Part shown: positions 27,020 to 34,901 of the stretch, one piece after another
Layout: each line of letters begins with the position of its first letter
How positions within the stretch are numbered: the stretch's first letter is position 1
Assembly (NCBI RefSeq): GCF_000340885.1
Contig: NC_020291.1
Location: forward strand, 2,293,001-2,357,000
Source of the DNA: Clostridium saccharoperbutylacetonicum N1-4(HMT)
GTDB lineage: Bacteria > Bacillota > Clostridia > Clostridiales > Clostridiaceae
Reading direction: 5' to 3'
DNA: 64,000 bases
Program-made: the position numbers and the translations under genes
Notes under the pieces: generated by a model
Told to the model about the DNA's origin: nothing
Database searches by the model: none
The model's input: the letters and a program-made list of their open reading frames with translations, nothing else

Positions 27020-28498
27020 ATGTCTTTAATAAATGTTACAAACCTAACCTTTGCTTATGAAGGTAGTTATGATAATATTTTTGAAAATGTAAGTTTTCAA
27101 ATTGATACAGATTGGAGATTGGGCTTTACTGGAAGAAACGGAAGAGGAAAGACTACTTTTCTAAATCTTTTGATTGGGAAATACGAATATAATGGGAACA
27201 TTTCACATAATGTGACTTTTGAATATTTTCCTTATGAGGCGAAGGAACAAAGTAATTTCACCATAGATGTAATAAGGGAGATTAGCCCAAATTCAATGGA
27301 TTGGGAAATAGTAAAAGAATTATCTTTATTAGATATGGACTACGATGCTTTATATAGACAGTTTTATACACTATCTAAAGGAGAGCAGACCAAAGCATTG
27401 TTGGCTGCTATGTTTTTGAAGGAGAACTCCTTCTTACTTATTGATGAGCCTACAAATCATTTGGATGCTGAAGCTAGGCAAAAACTAAGTAATTACTTGA
27501 AAAAAAAGAAAGGATTTATTCTAATTTCACATGATAGGTCTTTTTTGGATAATTCTGTTGACCATATCTTGTCTATTAATAAAACCAATATTGAAATACA
27601 AAAAGGAAATTTTTCTTCATGGTGGAGAAACAAAGAATTACAAGATGGTTTTGAGCTAGCAGAAAACGAAAAATTGAAAAAGGATATTAACAGACTTTCC
27701 AGCTCAGCAAAACGTACATCTACGTGGTCAGATAATGTTGAGAGCAGCAAGTATGGAACTACTAATTCTGGGAGCAAATTAGATAAAGGATATGTTGGAC
27801 ATAAAGCTGCAAAAATGATGAAGCGTGCTAAAAATATAGAAGCTAGACAACAAAACATGATTGAGGAGAAATCAAAGCTTCTTAAAAATATTGAATCTAA
27901 TGAAAGTTTAAAAATAGTACCGCTTACTTTCCATGATAAAAAGCTTGTAGAACTTACAGATGTTGCAATTGAATATGATTATAGAATTGTCTGTGAAGGA
28001 ATAAGCTTCGCTATAGAGCAAGGTGAAAGAATTGCTATTCAAGGAAAGAATGGCAGCGGAAAATCAAGTCTATTGAAGTTAATTTATGGAGAAGACATCC
28101 CCCATAGTGGAATTGTAAGAAAGAATAATAAGTTAATCATTTCGTATGTTTCACAAGATACTTCAGATTTATATGGTAACTTATCTGAGTATGCAGATAA
28201 ACACTGTATTGACGAGAGTTTATTTAAATCAATTCTTAGAAAGCTTGATTTTTCAAGAGAACAGTTTGAAAAGAATATCGAGGATTTTAGTGGAGGACAG
28301 AAGAAAAAGGTATTGATTGCCAAAAGTTTGTGTGAACGGGCACATTTGTATATTTGGGATGAACCATTGAATTTTATTGATGTCATTTCTCGTATGCAGA
28401 TTGAGAAATTGTTAATTGAACATGAACCTACAATTTTGTTTGTTGAGCATGATAGTGCATTTTGTGAAAATGTTGCAACAAAAACAATAAGATTGTAA
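27020..28498 (+). CDS. ABC-F ribosome-protection protein (Lsa/CplR-like)
   Basis: 492 residues, two ABC domains and no membrane segments. Domain 1 has Walker A GRNGRGKTT, signature LSKGEQTKALLA and LLIDEPTNHLD. Domain 2 has GKNGSGKSS, FSGGQKKKVLIA and LYIWDEPLNFID. A linker of ~80 residues, rich in Lys and Ser, forms the antibiotic-resistance arm. Antibiotic-resistance ABC-F proteins bind the ribosomal E site and dislodge lincosamides, streptogramin A and pleuromutilins. The sequence most resembles the Lsa branch. GAGGAGG precedes the ATG. It is followed by a Cfr-like gene whose drug range overlaps, and both have matching leader attenuators. Confidence 0.88.
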   Translation: MSLINVTNLTFAYEGSYDNIFENVSFQIDTDWRLGFTGRNGRGKTTFLNLLIGKYEYNGNISHNVTFEYFPYEAKEQSNFTIDVIREISPNSMDWEIVKELSLLDMDYDALYRQFYTLSKGEQTKALLAAMFLKENSFLLIDEPTNHLDAEARQKLSNYLKKKKGFILISHDRSFLDNSVDHILSINKTNIEIQKGNFSSWWRNKELQDGFELAENEKLKKDINRLSSSAKRTSTWSDNVESSKYGTTNSGSKLDKGYVGHKAAKMMKRAKNIEARQQNMIEEKSKLLKNIESNESLKIVPLTFHDKKLVELTDVAIEYDYRIVCEGISFAIEQGERIAIQGKNGSGKSSLLKLIYGEDIPHSGIVRKNNKLIISYVSQDTSDLYGNLSEYADKHCIDESLFKSILRKLDFSREQFEKNIEDFSGGQKKKVLIAKSLCERAHLYIWDEPLNFIDVISRMQIEKLLIEHEPTILFVEHDSAFCENVATKTIRL

Positions 28499-28506
28499 AG
28501 GTAGAA

Positions 28507-28599
28507 ATGGTAATTAATATGTTTAATGGGAATATAAAAGTAACACACAATAGGCTCCATGCAAAGCCAGATGTTTTGGGCGATGCTTGCATGGAGTAG
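28507..28599 (+). CDS. Leader peptide of the Cfr-like gene
   Basis: A short frame ending KPDVLGDACME-stop. An ATG at 28519 gives exactly 26 codons, like the ABC-F leader. An in-frame ATG at 28507 has the better-placed AAAGG site and gives 30. Conserved positions relative to the first leader are THxxLH, D, GD and the terminal ME. It lies over a 10-bp stem and an alternative 10-bp pairing, as in the first leader. Confidence 0.72.
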   Translation: MVINMFNGNIKVTHNRLHAKPDVLGDACME

Positions 28600-28627
28600 T
28601 ATAAGTCGCTAATTATACTGGCTTTGC
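28555..28627 (+). promoter_or_regulatory. Attenuator structure before the Cfr-like gene
   Basis: CTCCATGCAA (28555-28564) pairs with TTGCATGGAG (28587-28596). The overlapping GCAAAGCCAG (28561-28570) can instead pair with CTGGCTTTGC (28618-28627), close to the ribosome site of the methyltransferase gene. GGCGA can also pair with TCGCT downstream. The layout copies the ABC-F attenuator. Confidence 0.75.
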
Positions 28628-28660
28628 TTCCTAACTATTAATAGTAAGGAGGAAGCCTAC

Positions 28661-29695
28661 ATGAAACAGACAAAAACAAAATATGGAAAAATAAAACAAA
28701 TATTATCAAATTTAAAATTACCTGATTATAGATACGAGCAGCTTACAAAAGCTATTTTTCATCAAAGAATAGATAATTTTGAAGATATGCATATACTACC
28801 AAAAGCGTTAAGGATAGCTTTAGTAAATGAGTTTGGAAATAATGTATCTAGTGTAATACCTGTTTTTTCACAAGATTCTAAACAGGCTCAAAAATTGTTA
28901 TTCGAATTGACTGATGGAGAAAGAATAGAAGCTGTTGGATTAAAGTATAAACAGGGGTGGGAATCGTTTTGTATTTCTTCCCAATGTGGTTGTGGTTTTG
29001 GATGTCGTTTTTGTGCAACGGGAAGTGCTGGATTTAAGCGCAATCTTACTGCTGATGAGATAACTGACCAATTACTTTATTTCTATTTTAATGACCATAG
29101 ATTGAATAGTATTTCATTTATGGGAATGGGTGAGGCTTTTGCAAATCCGGAGTTATTTGATGCAGTAAAAATTTTAATTGACCAAAATTTATTTGGGTTA
29201 AGTCAACGAAGAATTACTATTTCAACAATTGGCATTATACCAGGAATTCAAAGATTGACCAAAGAATTTCCACAAGTGAATCTGGCTTTTTCACTCCATT
29301 CACCATTTGAAAGTCAACGAAGCGATTTAATGCCTATAAATAAAAGATTTCCATTAAATGAGGTAATGAAGACATTAGATGAACATATCATTCATACGGG
29401 ACGACGAGTGTTTATTGCTTATATTATGCTTGAAGGAATTAATGATTCGAAAGAACATGCAGAGGCAGTTGTAGGTTTATTGAAAAATCGTGGTTCATGG
29501 GAGAATTTATATCACATTGATTTGATACCTTATAATTCTACGAACAAAACAACTTTTAAATTTCAATCTTCAAGTGCTATCAAGCAATTTTGCAGTATAC
29601 TAAAGAAAGCTGGTATTAGTGTAACTGTTAGAGCACAATTTGGTTCTGAAATTAGTGCTGCTTGTGGACAGTTGTATTATGAAAATGAATTATGA
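28661..29695 (+). CDS. cfr-like: Cfr-like 23S rRNA (adenine-2503-C8) methyltransferase
   Basis: 344 residues, colinear with Cfr (349). It has the radical-SAM motif CGFGCRFC (C111, C115, C118), WESFCISSQCGC upstream, SFMGMGEAFAN, STIGIIPGIQRL, and the catalytic Cys335 in AACGQLY. The housekeeping relative RlmN has GMGEP at the GMGEA position and lacks the WESFCISS context, so this is the Cfr branch. Cfr methylates C8 of A2503 in 23S rRNA and confers resistance to phenicols, lincosamides, oxazolidinones, pleuromutilins and streptogramin A. AAGGAGGAAG precedes the ATG. A leader attenuator and an ABC-F gene lie upstream, with a terminator after the gene. Confidence 0.9.
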   Translation: MKQTKTKYGKIKQILSNLKLPDYRYEQLTKAIFHQRIDNFEDMHILPKALRIALVNEFGNNVSSVIPVFSQDSKQAQKLLFELTDGERIEAVGLKYKQGWESFCISSQCGCGFGCRFCATGSAGFKRNLTADEITDQLLYFYFNDHRLNSISFMGMGEAFANPELFDAVKILIDQNLFGLSQRRITISTIGIIPGIQRLTKEFPQVNLAFSLHSPFESQRSDLMPINKRFPLNEVMKTLDEHIIHTGRRVFIAYIMLEGINDSKEHAEAVVGLLKNRGSWENLYHIDLIPYNSTNKTTFKFQSSSAIKQFCSILKKAGISVTVRAQFGSEISAACGQLYYENEL

Positions 29696-29726
29696 TGTTG
29701 GTTTAAAAATATCATTCTAACAATAG

Positions 29727-29758
29727 GCCCCCTCAACTAAAAAAAGGGGGCTAATTCT
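29727..29758 (+). terminator. Terminator after the Cfr-like gene
   Basis: GCCCCCT (29727-29733) and AGGGGGC (29745-29751) form a GC-rich stem with an A-rich loop, followed by TAATTCTT. It ends the ABC-F/Cfr transcript. Confidence 0.8.
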
Positions 29759-29777
29759 TAAGTATCATCATTCTATC

Positions 29778-29819
29778 AAAACACATGTGGAATGCGTGGT
29801 AAAAACAGAAAAGAAATAG
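29778..29819 (+). pseudogene. Second TrmA/RlmD-like C-terminal tail
   Basis: The frame reads KTHVECVVKTEKK and then stops, closely matching the tail at 24557-24634 in protein and partly in DNA. The two tails bracket the intron/ABC-F/Cfr block. Confidence 0.5.
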
Positions 29820-29856
29820 ACTGATGTCAAAGGATTTAGAGAATTTTAAGTAAGTA

Positions 29857-30216
29857 TTGCAGTGTGTTTTATGTTTCATCATACTGATTTTTAGTCAACT
29901 ACGGACAACAACAGATCATATTAAGACAATTGAAACGTTGAAAATGGAAGATAATTATGATTTGATTTTTGTAGTGATGCAGTACAATCAGGTATTAAAG
30001 ATAATACCGCAACTTTCAGAAAATATAAGTCGATATATTGTATTAGTTGGCAATAATATGAGTCCATCACATTGCCGAGAACAGATTTGTAATCAATCAT
30101 CTACAGAAAAAGAGATTGCATTTGGATTCCAGGGGACGGGAGGACACAGAGAAAATGAAAGAGTTATAAGTATGCATTTTAAAGTTGCAATGATAGCTTT
30201 AGAGAATAAAAAATGA
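29857..30216 (+). pseudogene. Ketopantoate reductase-like (ApbA/PanE) internal fragment
   Basis: The segment NYDLIFVVMQYNQVLKIIPQ followed by IVLVGNN and EIAFGFQGTGGHRE fits the middle of PanE-like proteins. The N-terminal Rossmann GxGxxG and the whole C-terminal domain are absent, and no ribosome site precedes the frame. It is a relic of a family of ~300 residues. Confidence 0.6.
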
Positions 30217-30280
30217 GGTTGGTTAATAAGCAAAGTCGTTAATATATAAGATATTGAAACTAAAATGAGATGAAATTTAT

Positions 30281-30363
30281 AGTGGATTTCAAAGGTCGTG
30301 CTTCGCCTCCACCATGAAACCCACGAATCTAAAATTTAGATTTTGATGGGTTCTTTTATTTTG
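30281..30363 (+). repeat. Hairpin repeat, copy C
   Basis: The most diverged copy. The hairpin arms are shortened (CCCACGAATC and GATTTTGATGGG), but the GTCGTGCTTCGCCTCCACCA core is kept. It separates the PanE-like fragment from an acetoacetate-decarboxylase-like fragment. Confidence 0.85.
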
Positions 30364-30461
30364 TTTTAAAAGTGTTTAGAAAAATTTCTATCAATAATAA
30401 TTAAAAAGAAGTAATATTAAATTATTTCAAAACTAACAAAAGTGAATAATATCATAAATAA

Positions 30462-30911
30462 GTAAAGATAGTAATAAGTCTAATTTTTAAAAATAATTAT
30501 GGAAAGGGTTTACCTATATTTAATTTCAAATATTCTAAATCGCCAGATGGTAAGGGATATGATTTAAATCCACGACTTGTAAAACAAGGGACAATAACAG
30601 ATGCTAAGATGTTTAAAACAGGACAAGTTGAAATTAATTTTAAAGATTCTCCACATGATCCTTGGAGTGAATTAGAAGTTGTGAAAATGTTAGGTTGCAC
30701 TTATACTATAGGCACTTCAGTACTTTTGAGAGGCAAAACTCTAGCAGAAGTAGATCCAAATAAGTTTATACTTTATGGGCAAATATTTCTTTTAAGTATT
30801 ATTTTATGCGTTTGGAGAAAAATGTATTTATTTAATTTAAAAAATATGAGAATATGTAATTGTTTAAATAGATTAATAGTTACTTTTAATTACTATAATG
30901 TCAGCTTATGA
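30462..30911 (+). pseudogene. Acetoacetate decarboxylase-family fragment
   Basis: From about 30492 the frame reads NYGKGLPIFNFKYSKSPDG, later DSPHDPWSELEVVKMLGCTY and LAEVDPNKFILYG. This corresponds to the C-terminal half of ADC-family (PF06314-like) proteins. The first half and a start codon are missing, and the last ~35 codons look unrelated. It is not the canonical solventogenic Adc and is probably inactive. Confidence 0.6.
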
Positions 30912-31018
30912 GCAAGGGAGGTATTTATTTAAGAAATAGTATGATTTTCAAAAGGACATAGTTTTTTTAGTGAATTGCAAAACTAATAGAAAAGTAAATT
31001 TAAAGGTGGAAATAAAAA
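30912..31018. other. Short AT-rich gap between two gene remnants
   Basis: A GGGAGG and an AGGTGG site occur, the latter just before the broken GH43 gene. Nothing else is recognisable. Confidence 0.4.
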
Positions 31019-31259
31019 ATGTTAAAAAGATCAAGTTCATTTTTATTGGCTTTAGCAACTAGTATTTAGCGTTGGAGTAAATACCAATACAGTGAAAGCT
31101 AGTGCAGCTACAACTACATGAACAATAAGTTCAAGTGCACTTGCAAAGATTCAAGGATATTCTAGTCCTCTTATTACACAAAAGTTTGGAGCAGATCCAT
31201 TTGCGATGATTTATAACGTTAAGGTATACGTTTACATGAACGGCAATGCCTATGTATAG
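31019..31259 (+). pseudogene. GH43 glycosidase N-terminal remnant
   Basis: The start MLKRSSSFLLALATSI is a signal peptide that runs into a stop. After a frame change the sequence gives VNTNTVKASAATTT-stop, then KIQGYSSPLITQKFGADPFA and YNVKVYVYMNGNAYV-stop. The ADPxAxxYNxKVYxYM block holds the catalytic-base Asp of GH43 arabinofuranosidase/xylosidase enzymes. One frameshift and two in-frame stops make it dead. AGGTGG still precedes the ATG. Confidence 0.75.
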
Positions 31260-31411
31260 CAACGGAAAGCTAAAGTGTTAGTTAAATCCAAATAAAAGAA
31301 AGTATGGATATTAAAATGATTTGAAGATAAAAAAGATATTATTCTAAAATCCATAGATTAAATATATCAAAATCAGAGAAATAAATTTATTAGAATTAAG
31401 GGGGGATTATT

Positions 31412-32809
31412 ATGAAAAAAGTATTAAGTATGATAATTATTTCAGCTGCTTCAATACTACTTTTTCCAGTAGTATGTCATGCAGAGAATCCAATTGTACA
31501 AACTAGGTATACTGCTGATCCTGCTCCAATGGTTTATAACGGTACTTGCTATTTGTATACCGGGCATGATGAGGATGGATCAACTTACTACACTATGAAC
31601 GACTGGAGATGCTATTCCTCAACAGATATGGTAAATTGGGTAGATTGTGGTTCACCATTATCTTACTCTACATTTAGTTGGGCAAAAGGTGATGCATGGG
31701 CTGGTCAATGCATTCCTAGAAACGGTAAATTCTATTACTATGTTCCTGTAAACCAAAAAAATGGGGGAATGGCAATAGGTGTTGCTGTTTCAGATAGTCC
31801 TACTGGACCTTTTAAAGATGCTCTTGGACATCCACTAGCTTCTACTGGTACTGGTGATATTGATCCAACAGTATTTATCGATGATAACGGACAAGCTTAT
31901 TTATATTGGGGAAACCCTAATCTCTATTATGTAAAGTTAAATCAAGATATGATTTCCTATTCAGGAAGCATTGTAAAAGTACCTTTAACCACAGAAGGGT
32001 TTGGAGTGCGTAATGGAAATGCTCAAAAACCAACTTTATATGAAGAAGGTCCATGGTTCTACAAACAAAATGGAATGTATTACATGGTATATGCAGCTGG
32101 AGGTATACCTGAATATATTTGTTATTCCACAAGTACAAGTCCTACTGGGCCATGGCAATATAGGGGGAAAATCATGCCTACTCAAGGCAAAAGCTTTACA
32201 AATCATCCAGGAGTAATTGATTATAAAGGAAATTCCTACTTTTTCTATCATAATGGCGCTTTACCAGGAGGCAGTGGCTTCACACGTTCAGTATGTGTAG
32301 AGCAATTTAAATATAATGCTGATGGCACATTTCCAACAATAAATATGACCACAACCGGTGTACCTGCTATTAGTAATTTAAATCCATATGTAAAAACTGA
32401 AGCTGAAACAATTTGTACAGAATCAGGTGTTCAAACAGAAAAATGCAGTGAAGGTGGACAAAATATATCTAATATTGAAAATGGTGATTGGATAAAGGTT
32501 AAAGGTGTTAATTTTGGTACAGGTGCAGCATCTTTTAATGCAAGAGTAGCTTCAGCAACCAGCGGAGGGAATATTGAACTTCGTCTTGATAGTCCAACAG
32601 GTACTTTAATTGGAACATGTAGTGTTCAAGGTACTGGTGGCTGGCAATCTTGGGTTAATAAATCTTGTAAAGTAAGTGGTGCAAAAGGTGTACATGACTT
32701 ATACCTAAAATTTACTGGAGGAAATGGTTATTTATTAAATGTAAATTGGTGGCAATTTAGTAGTAATGATTCCACAGGAGGAAAATTATCATATGGAGGA
32801 GATAATTAA
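31412..32809 (+). CDS. Secreted GH43 glycosidase with CBM6
   Basis: 465 residues with a signal peptide (cleavage near VCHA-EN, residue 24). The five-blade GH43 domain (~28-320) has the catalytic-base Asp in YTADPAPMVY, the second Asp in GDIDPTVF and the acid Glu in YEEGPWFYK. A CBM6 (~330-455) follows, with TEAET, the ENGDWIKVKGVNFG block and VHDLYLKFTGG. Such enzymes release arabinose or xylose from arabinoxylan side chains. A GGGGGA site precedes the start. The gene is intact, although fragments of two other GH43 genes flank it, so this was once a hemicellulase cluster. Confidence 0.9.
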   Translation: MKKVLSMIIISAASILLFPVVCHAENPIVQTRYTADPAPMVYNGTCYLYTGHDEDGSTYYTMNDWRCYSSTDMVNWVDCGSPLSYSTFSWAKGDAWAGQCIPRNGKFYYYVPVNQKNGGMAIGVAVSDSPTGPFKDALGHPLASTGTGDIDPTVFIDDNGQAYLYWGNPNLYYVKLNQDMISYSGSIVKVPLTTEGFGVRNGNAQKPTLYEEGPWFYKQNGMYYMVYAAGGIPEYICYSTSTSPTGPWQYRGKIMPTQGKSFTNHPGVIDYKGNSYFFYHNGALPGGSGFTRSVCVEQFKYNADGTFPTINMTTTGVPAISNLNPYVKTEAETICTESGVQTEKCSEGGQNISNIENGDWIKVKGVNFGTGAASFNARVASATSGGNIELRLDSPTGTLIGTCSVQGTGGWQSWVNKSCKVSGAKGVHDLYLKFTGGNGYLLNVNWWQFSSNDSTGGKLSYGGDN

Positions 32810-32954
32810 GATATTAGTAAATAGATAGCATTATATTAAAAATATTAATTCAAATTTATGTTGTAGTTTTTAATACAGAATGAAAATAATACAATGAGTT
32901 GGTAAACAGTGTGATTACTCTTAAAGAAAGCACTGGCAAAATAAATTAATATAC

Positions 32955-33149
32955 CACAATTTATCTTACACTGCCAACAAGTGGACAAATCGCGTTTCTC
33001 ATGGTGAAATACTTCGTTCAGGCATAAATCAAAAACTAGAGATTAATGATATTAATAAAGCTGATTTCTTAATTCAAAGTTCTACTGATGGTAACGTTGC
33101 ATATGAAAAAATTAAATAGAATCTTGGGATTATAAAAAATTATAAATAA
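32955..33149 (+). pseudogene. GH43 glycosidase C-terminal remnant
   Basis: The frame reads NRVSHGEILRSGINQKLEIN, then FLIQSSTDG, YEKIK-stop and NLGIIKNYK-stop. The SHGEILRSGxxQ block is typical of the last blade of some GH43 arabinan-active enzymes. An internal TAG at 33118 and the lack of any upstream part show it is a relic. Confidence 0.6.
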
Positions 33150-33302
33150 GAAATATTATTATATTCAGCATTTAGAGACAATCAAAAAATAAATCTAAGG
33201 GTAATGACTTTTTTAGTTTGTCTAACATGTTCGATGAGTCAATGAAAATTAGTTGAGAAGATCAATGTTTATATAATTTAACACATTATAGAGTGAATTT
33301 TA

Positions 33303-33522
33303 ATGAAAAAGTTTATTATTTCAATTTTGAGTAGTGTAATTTTGGTATCAGCATTTGCATTACATGCAAATGCTGCAACATCAGTAAAAATTCCAGTATT
33401 AATGTATCATAGATATTGATGTAAATCCTAATAAAAATGATACATGGCAAATAAGTTTAATTGAATTTAAACAGGAAATGAACTACTTAAAAAGTAATGG
33501 TTATACGACACTTACAAAGTAG
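33303..33522 (+). pseudogene. Polysaccharide deacetylase remnant
   Basis: It begins with a signal peptide (MKKFIISILSSVILVSAFAL...ANA) and KIPVLMYHR, the NodB-domain entry motif, then stops. After a frame shift it continues as DTWQISLIEFKQEMNYLKSN and GYTTLT, also typical of NodB deacetylases. The catalytic core is lost. Confidence 0.7.
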
Positions 33523-33794
33523 AAACTTTAAAAGAATTTAAAGAAAAACTTGAAAGTGACAAAACTTTTGAGAATGTTGATATCATTAAATTGTTAGAAT
33601 GGTTTCAAGATATACGCTATAGCAGTAAGGTTATTACAGATGATGATGTTTCCCGGATTAAACATTTTACTGCAAGTACAATAGAGGTAAAACTACAGGT
33701 AGGTGAAACATATGTATTGAATGTATATAGTAAAATAGGTGGTACAGAAACGTACACACTTAGAATTGTTAATCATATTGAATTATGGATGTAA
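33522..33794 (+). pseudogene. Unassigned open-frame remnant
   Basis: A frame without a start reads ETLKEFKEKLESDKTFENVD and ends VGETYVLNVYSKIGGTETYT...HIELWM-stop. I recognise no family. A beta-rich tail suggests a secreted or surface protein. It lies between the deacetylase remnant and repeat copy D and is probably debris. Confidence 0.35.
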
Positions 33795-33826
33795 GAATAA
33801 ATGTTGTGACGCAGAATATTTTTAGT

Positions 33827-33906
33827 TGGTGGATTTTAAAGGTTGTGCTTCGCCTCCACCATGAAACCCACGAAAATCTAAAATTTGGATTTTCGTGGAT
33901 TTTTTT
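33827..33906 (+). repeat. Hairpin repeat, copy D
   Basis: Near-identical to copy B in the 5' flank and core, with arms CCACGAAAATC and GATTTTCGTGG followed by TTTTTT. It lies at the border between the remnant region and the 3' end of cooC and may terminate transcription reading out of the debris. Confidence 0.88.
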
Positions 33907-33939
33907 CATGTAGGAATATTAGCTCTTACTCGATTAGGC

Positions 33940-34710
33940 TTAAATATTACTACATTTAGATATTATAAAATCTACTGTTTCAATTAGATTATCATCAGCT
34001 AAGTCAGCTGGAGATTTACCTTTTAAATCAGCTATAGAAATCAAATTACTATAAGGTATAGAAGAAAGCAGTTCTATATCATTAAGATAATCTTTTATAA
34101 GATTTAATTCTTCTTCATTTCGAACCTTATTAGCGATAGCATAGATATTATCTACTCCGATTTCCTTAGCCATTTTTTTAACATTTACAGCGGTTTCAAG
34201 ACTTCTTTGACCTGGTTCTACAACTACAATAAATGTATCAATTCCCTGAGCAGTACCTCTAGAGAGGTGTTCAAGACCTGCTTCCATATCAATAATTACA
34301 CTTTCCTGTCTCTTTAATACAATATGGTTTATAAGTCTTTTCAGAAGTTTATTTTCTGAGCAATAACAGCCAACCCCACCTTTTATAACTGTTCCAACAG
34401 CTAGAAAGTCTACACCTTCATGATGAATTGAAAAACGATCTGGGATATCTCCAACAAATGGGTTTAGAGTATAAAGTCCTTTTCCTATATCTTCTCCAGT
34501 ACCCATCTTTTCCTCAATTAGTTTTTCCATCTCTGCTATTGGTTTGATTTCATGTTCTTTTATATTTATTCCTAGGGCAGAAGCAAAGTTTGCATCAGCA
34601 TCAGCATCAATTGCTAATACCTTATAACCCTTTTGAGCAAGTCTTCTCGCTATTAATGCAGATATAGTAGTCTTACCAACTCCACCTTTTCCGGTCATTG
34701 CTATTTTCAT
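33940..34710 (-). CDS. cooC: CO dehydrogenase maturation ATPase CooC
   Basis: 256 residues of the MinD/SIMIBI ATPase class with the deviant Walker A GKGGVGKTT (8-16), ADADANFASALG (switch I) and the CooC-type Cys pair in GGVGCYCSENKL. CooC dimers load nickel into the C-cluster of CooS using ATP. Its start overlaps the preceding gene by 4 bp (ATGA). Last gene of the coo operon. Confidence 0.93.
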   Translation of the reverse strand: MKIAMTGKGGVGKTTISALIARRLAQKGYKVLAIDADADANFASALGINIKEHEIKPIAEMEKLIEEKMGTGEDIGKGLYTLNPFVGDIPDRFSIHHEGVDFLAVGTVIKGGVGCYCSENKLLKRLINHIVLKRQESVIIDMEAGLEHLSRGTAQGIDTFIVVVEPGQRSLETAVNVKKMAKEIGVDNIYAIANKVRNEEELNLIKDYLNDIELLSSIPYSNLISIADLKGKSPADLADDNLIETVDFIISKCSNI

Positions 34711-34901
34711 TTTTTTATCCTCCTTTTTTTATCTCTAAATAGTTTTCTTTTACATTTGCTGCAAGTTTTTAATAATTCTAAGTCGCTTTTAGATATATTC
34801 TCTATTCTTTTTTTTATATAATCTAATTTTATAAGTTTAATTGAGTCACCGCATTGAATACATTTATCAATTTTATCATAGTCCTTAATGTCAAAATCCA
34901 T
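34707..34901 (-). CDS. Small Cys-rich protein in the coo operon
   Basis: 64 residues with two CxxC pairs (CIQC at ~17-20 and CSKC at ~47-50) and a Lys/Arg-rich tail, so a zinc-ribbon-like fold is likely. I do not recognise the family, and it is not CooT or CooJ. It overlaps the cooS stop by 1 bp and the cooC start by 4 bp, so it is translationally coupled to both. A role in CODH metal handling or assembly is inference from position. Confidence 0.7.
   Translation of the reverse strand: MDFDIKDYDKIDKCIQCGDSIKLIKLDYIKKRIENISKSDLELLKTCSKCKRKLFRDKKRRIKK

Noticed and set aside
28661..29695. RlmN, the housekeeping A2503-C2 methyltransferase
   Set aside because: The protein has GMGEA and WESFCISS, as in Cfr, not the RlmN pattern with GMGEP, and it lies in a resistance operon.
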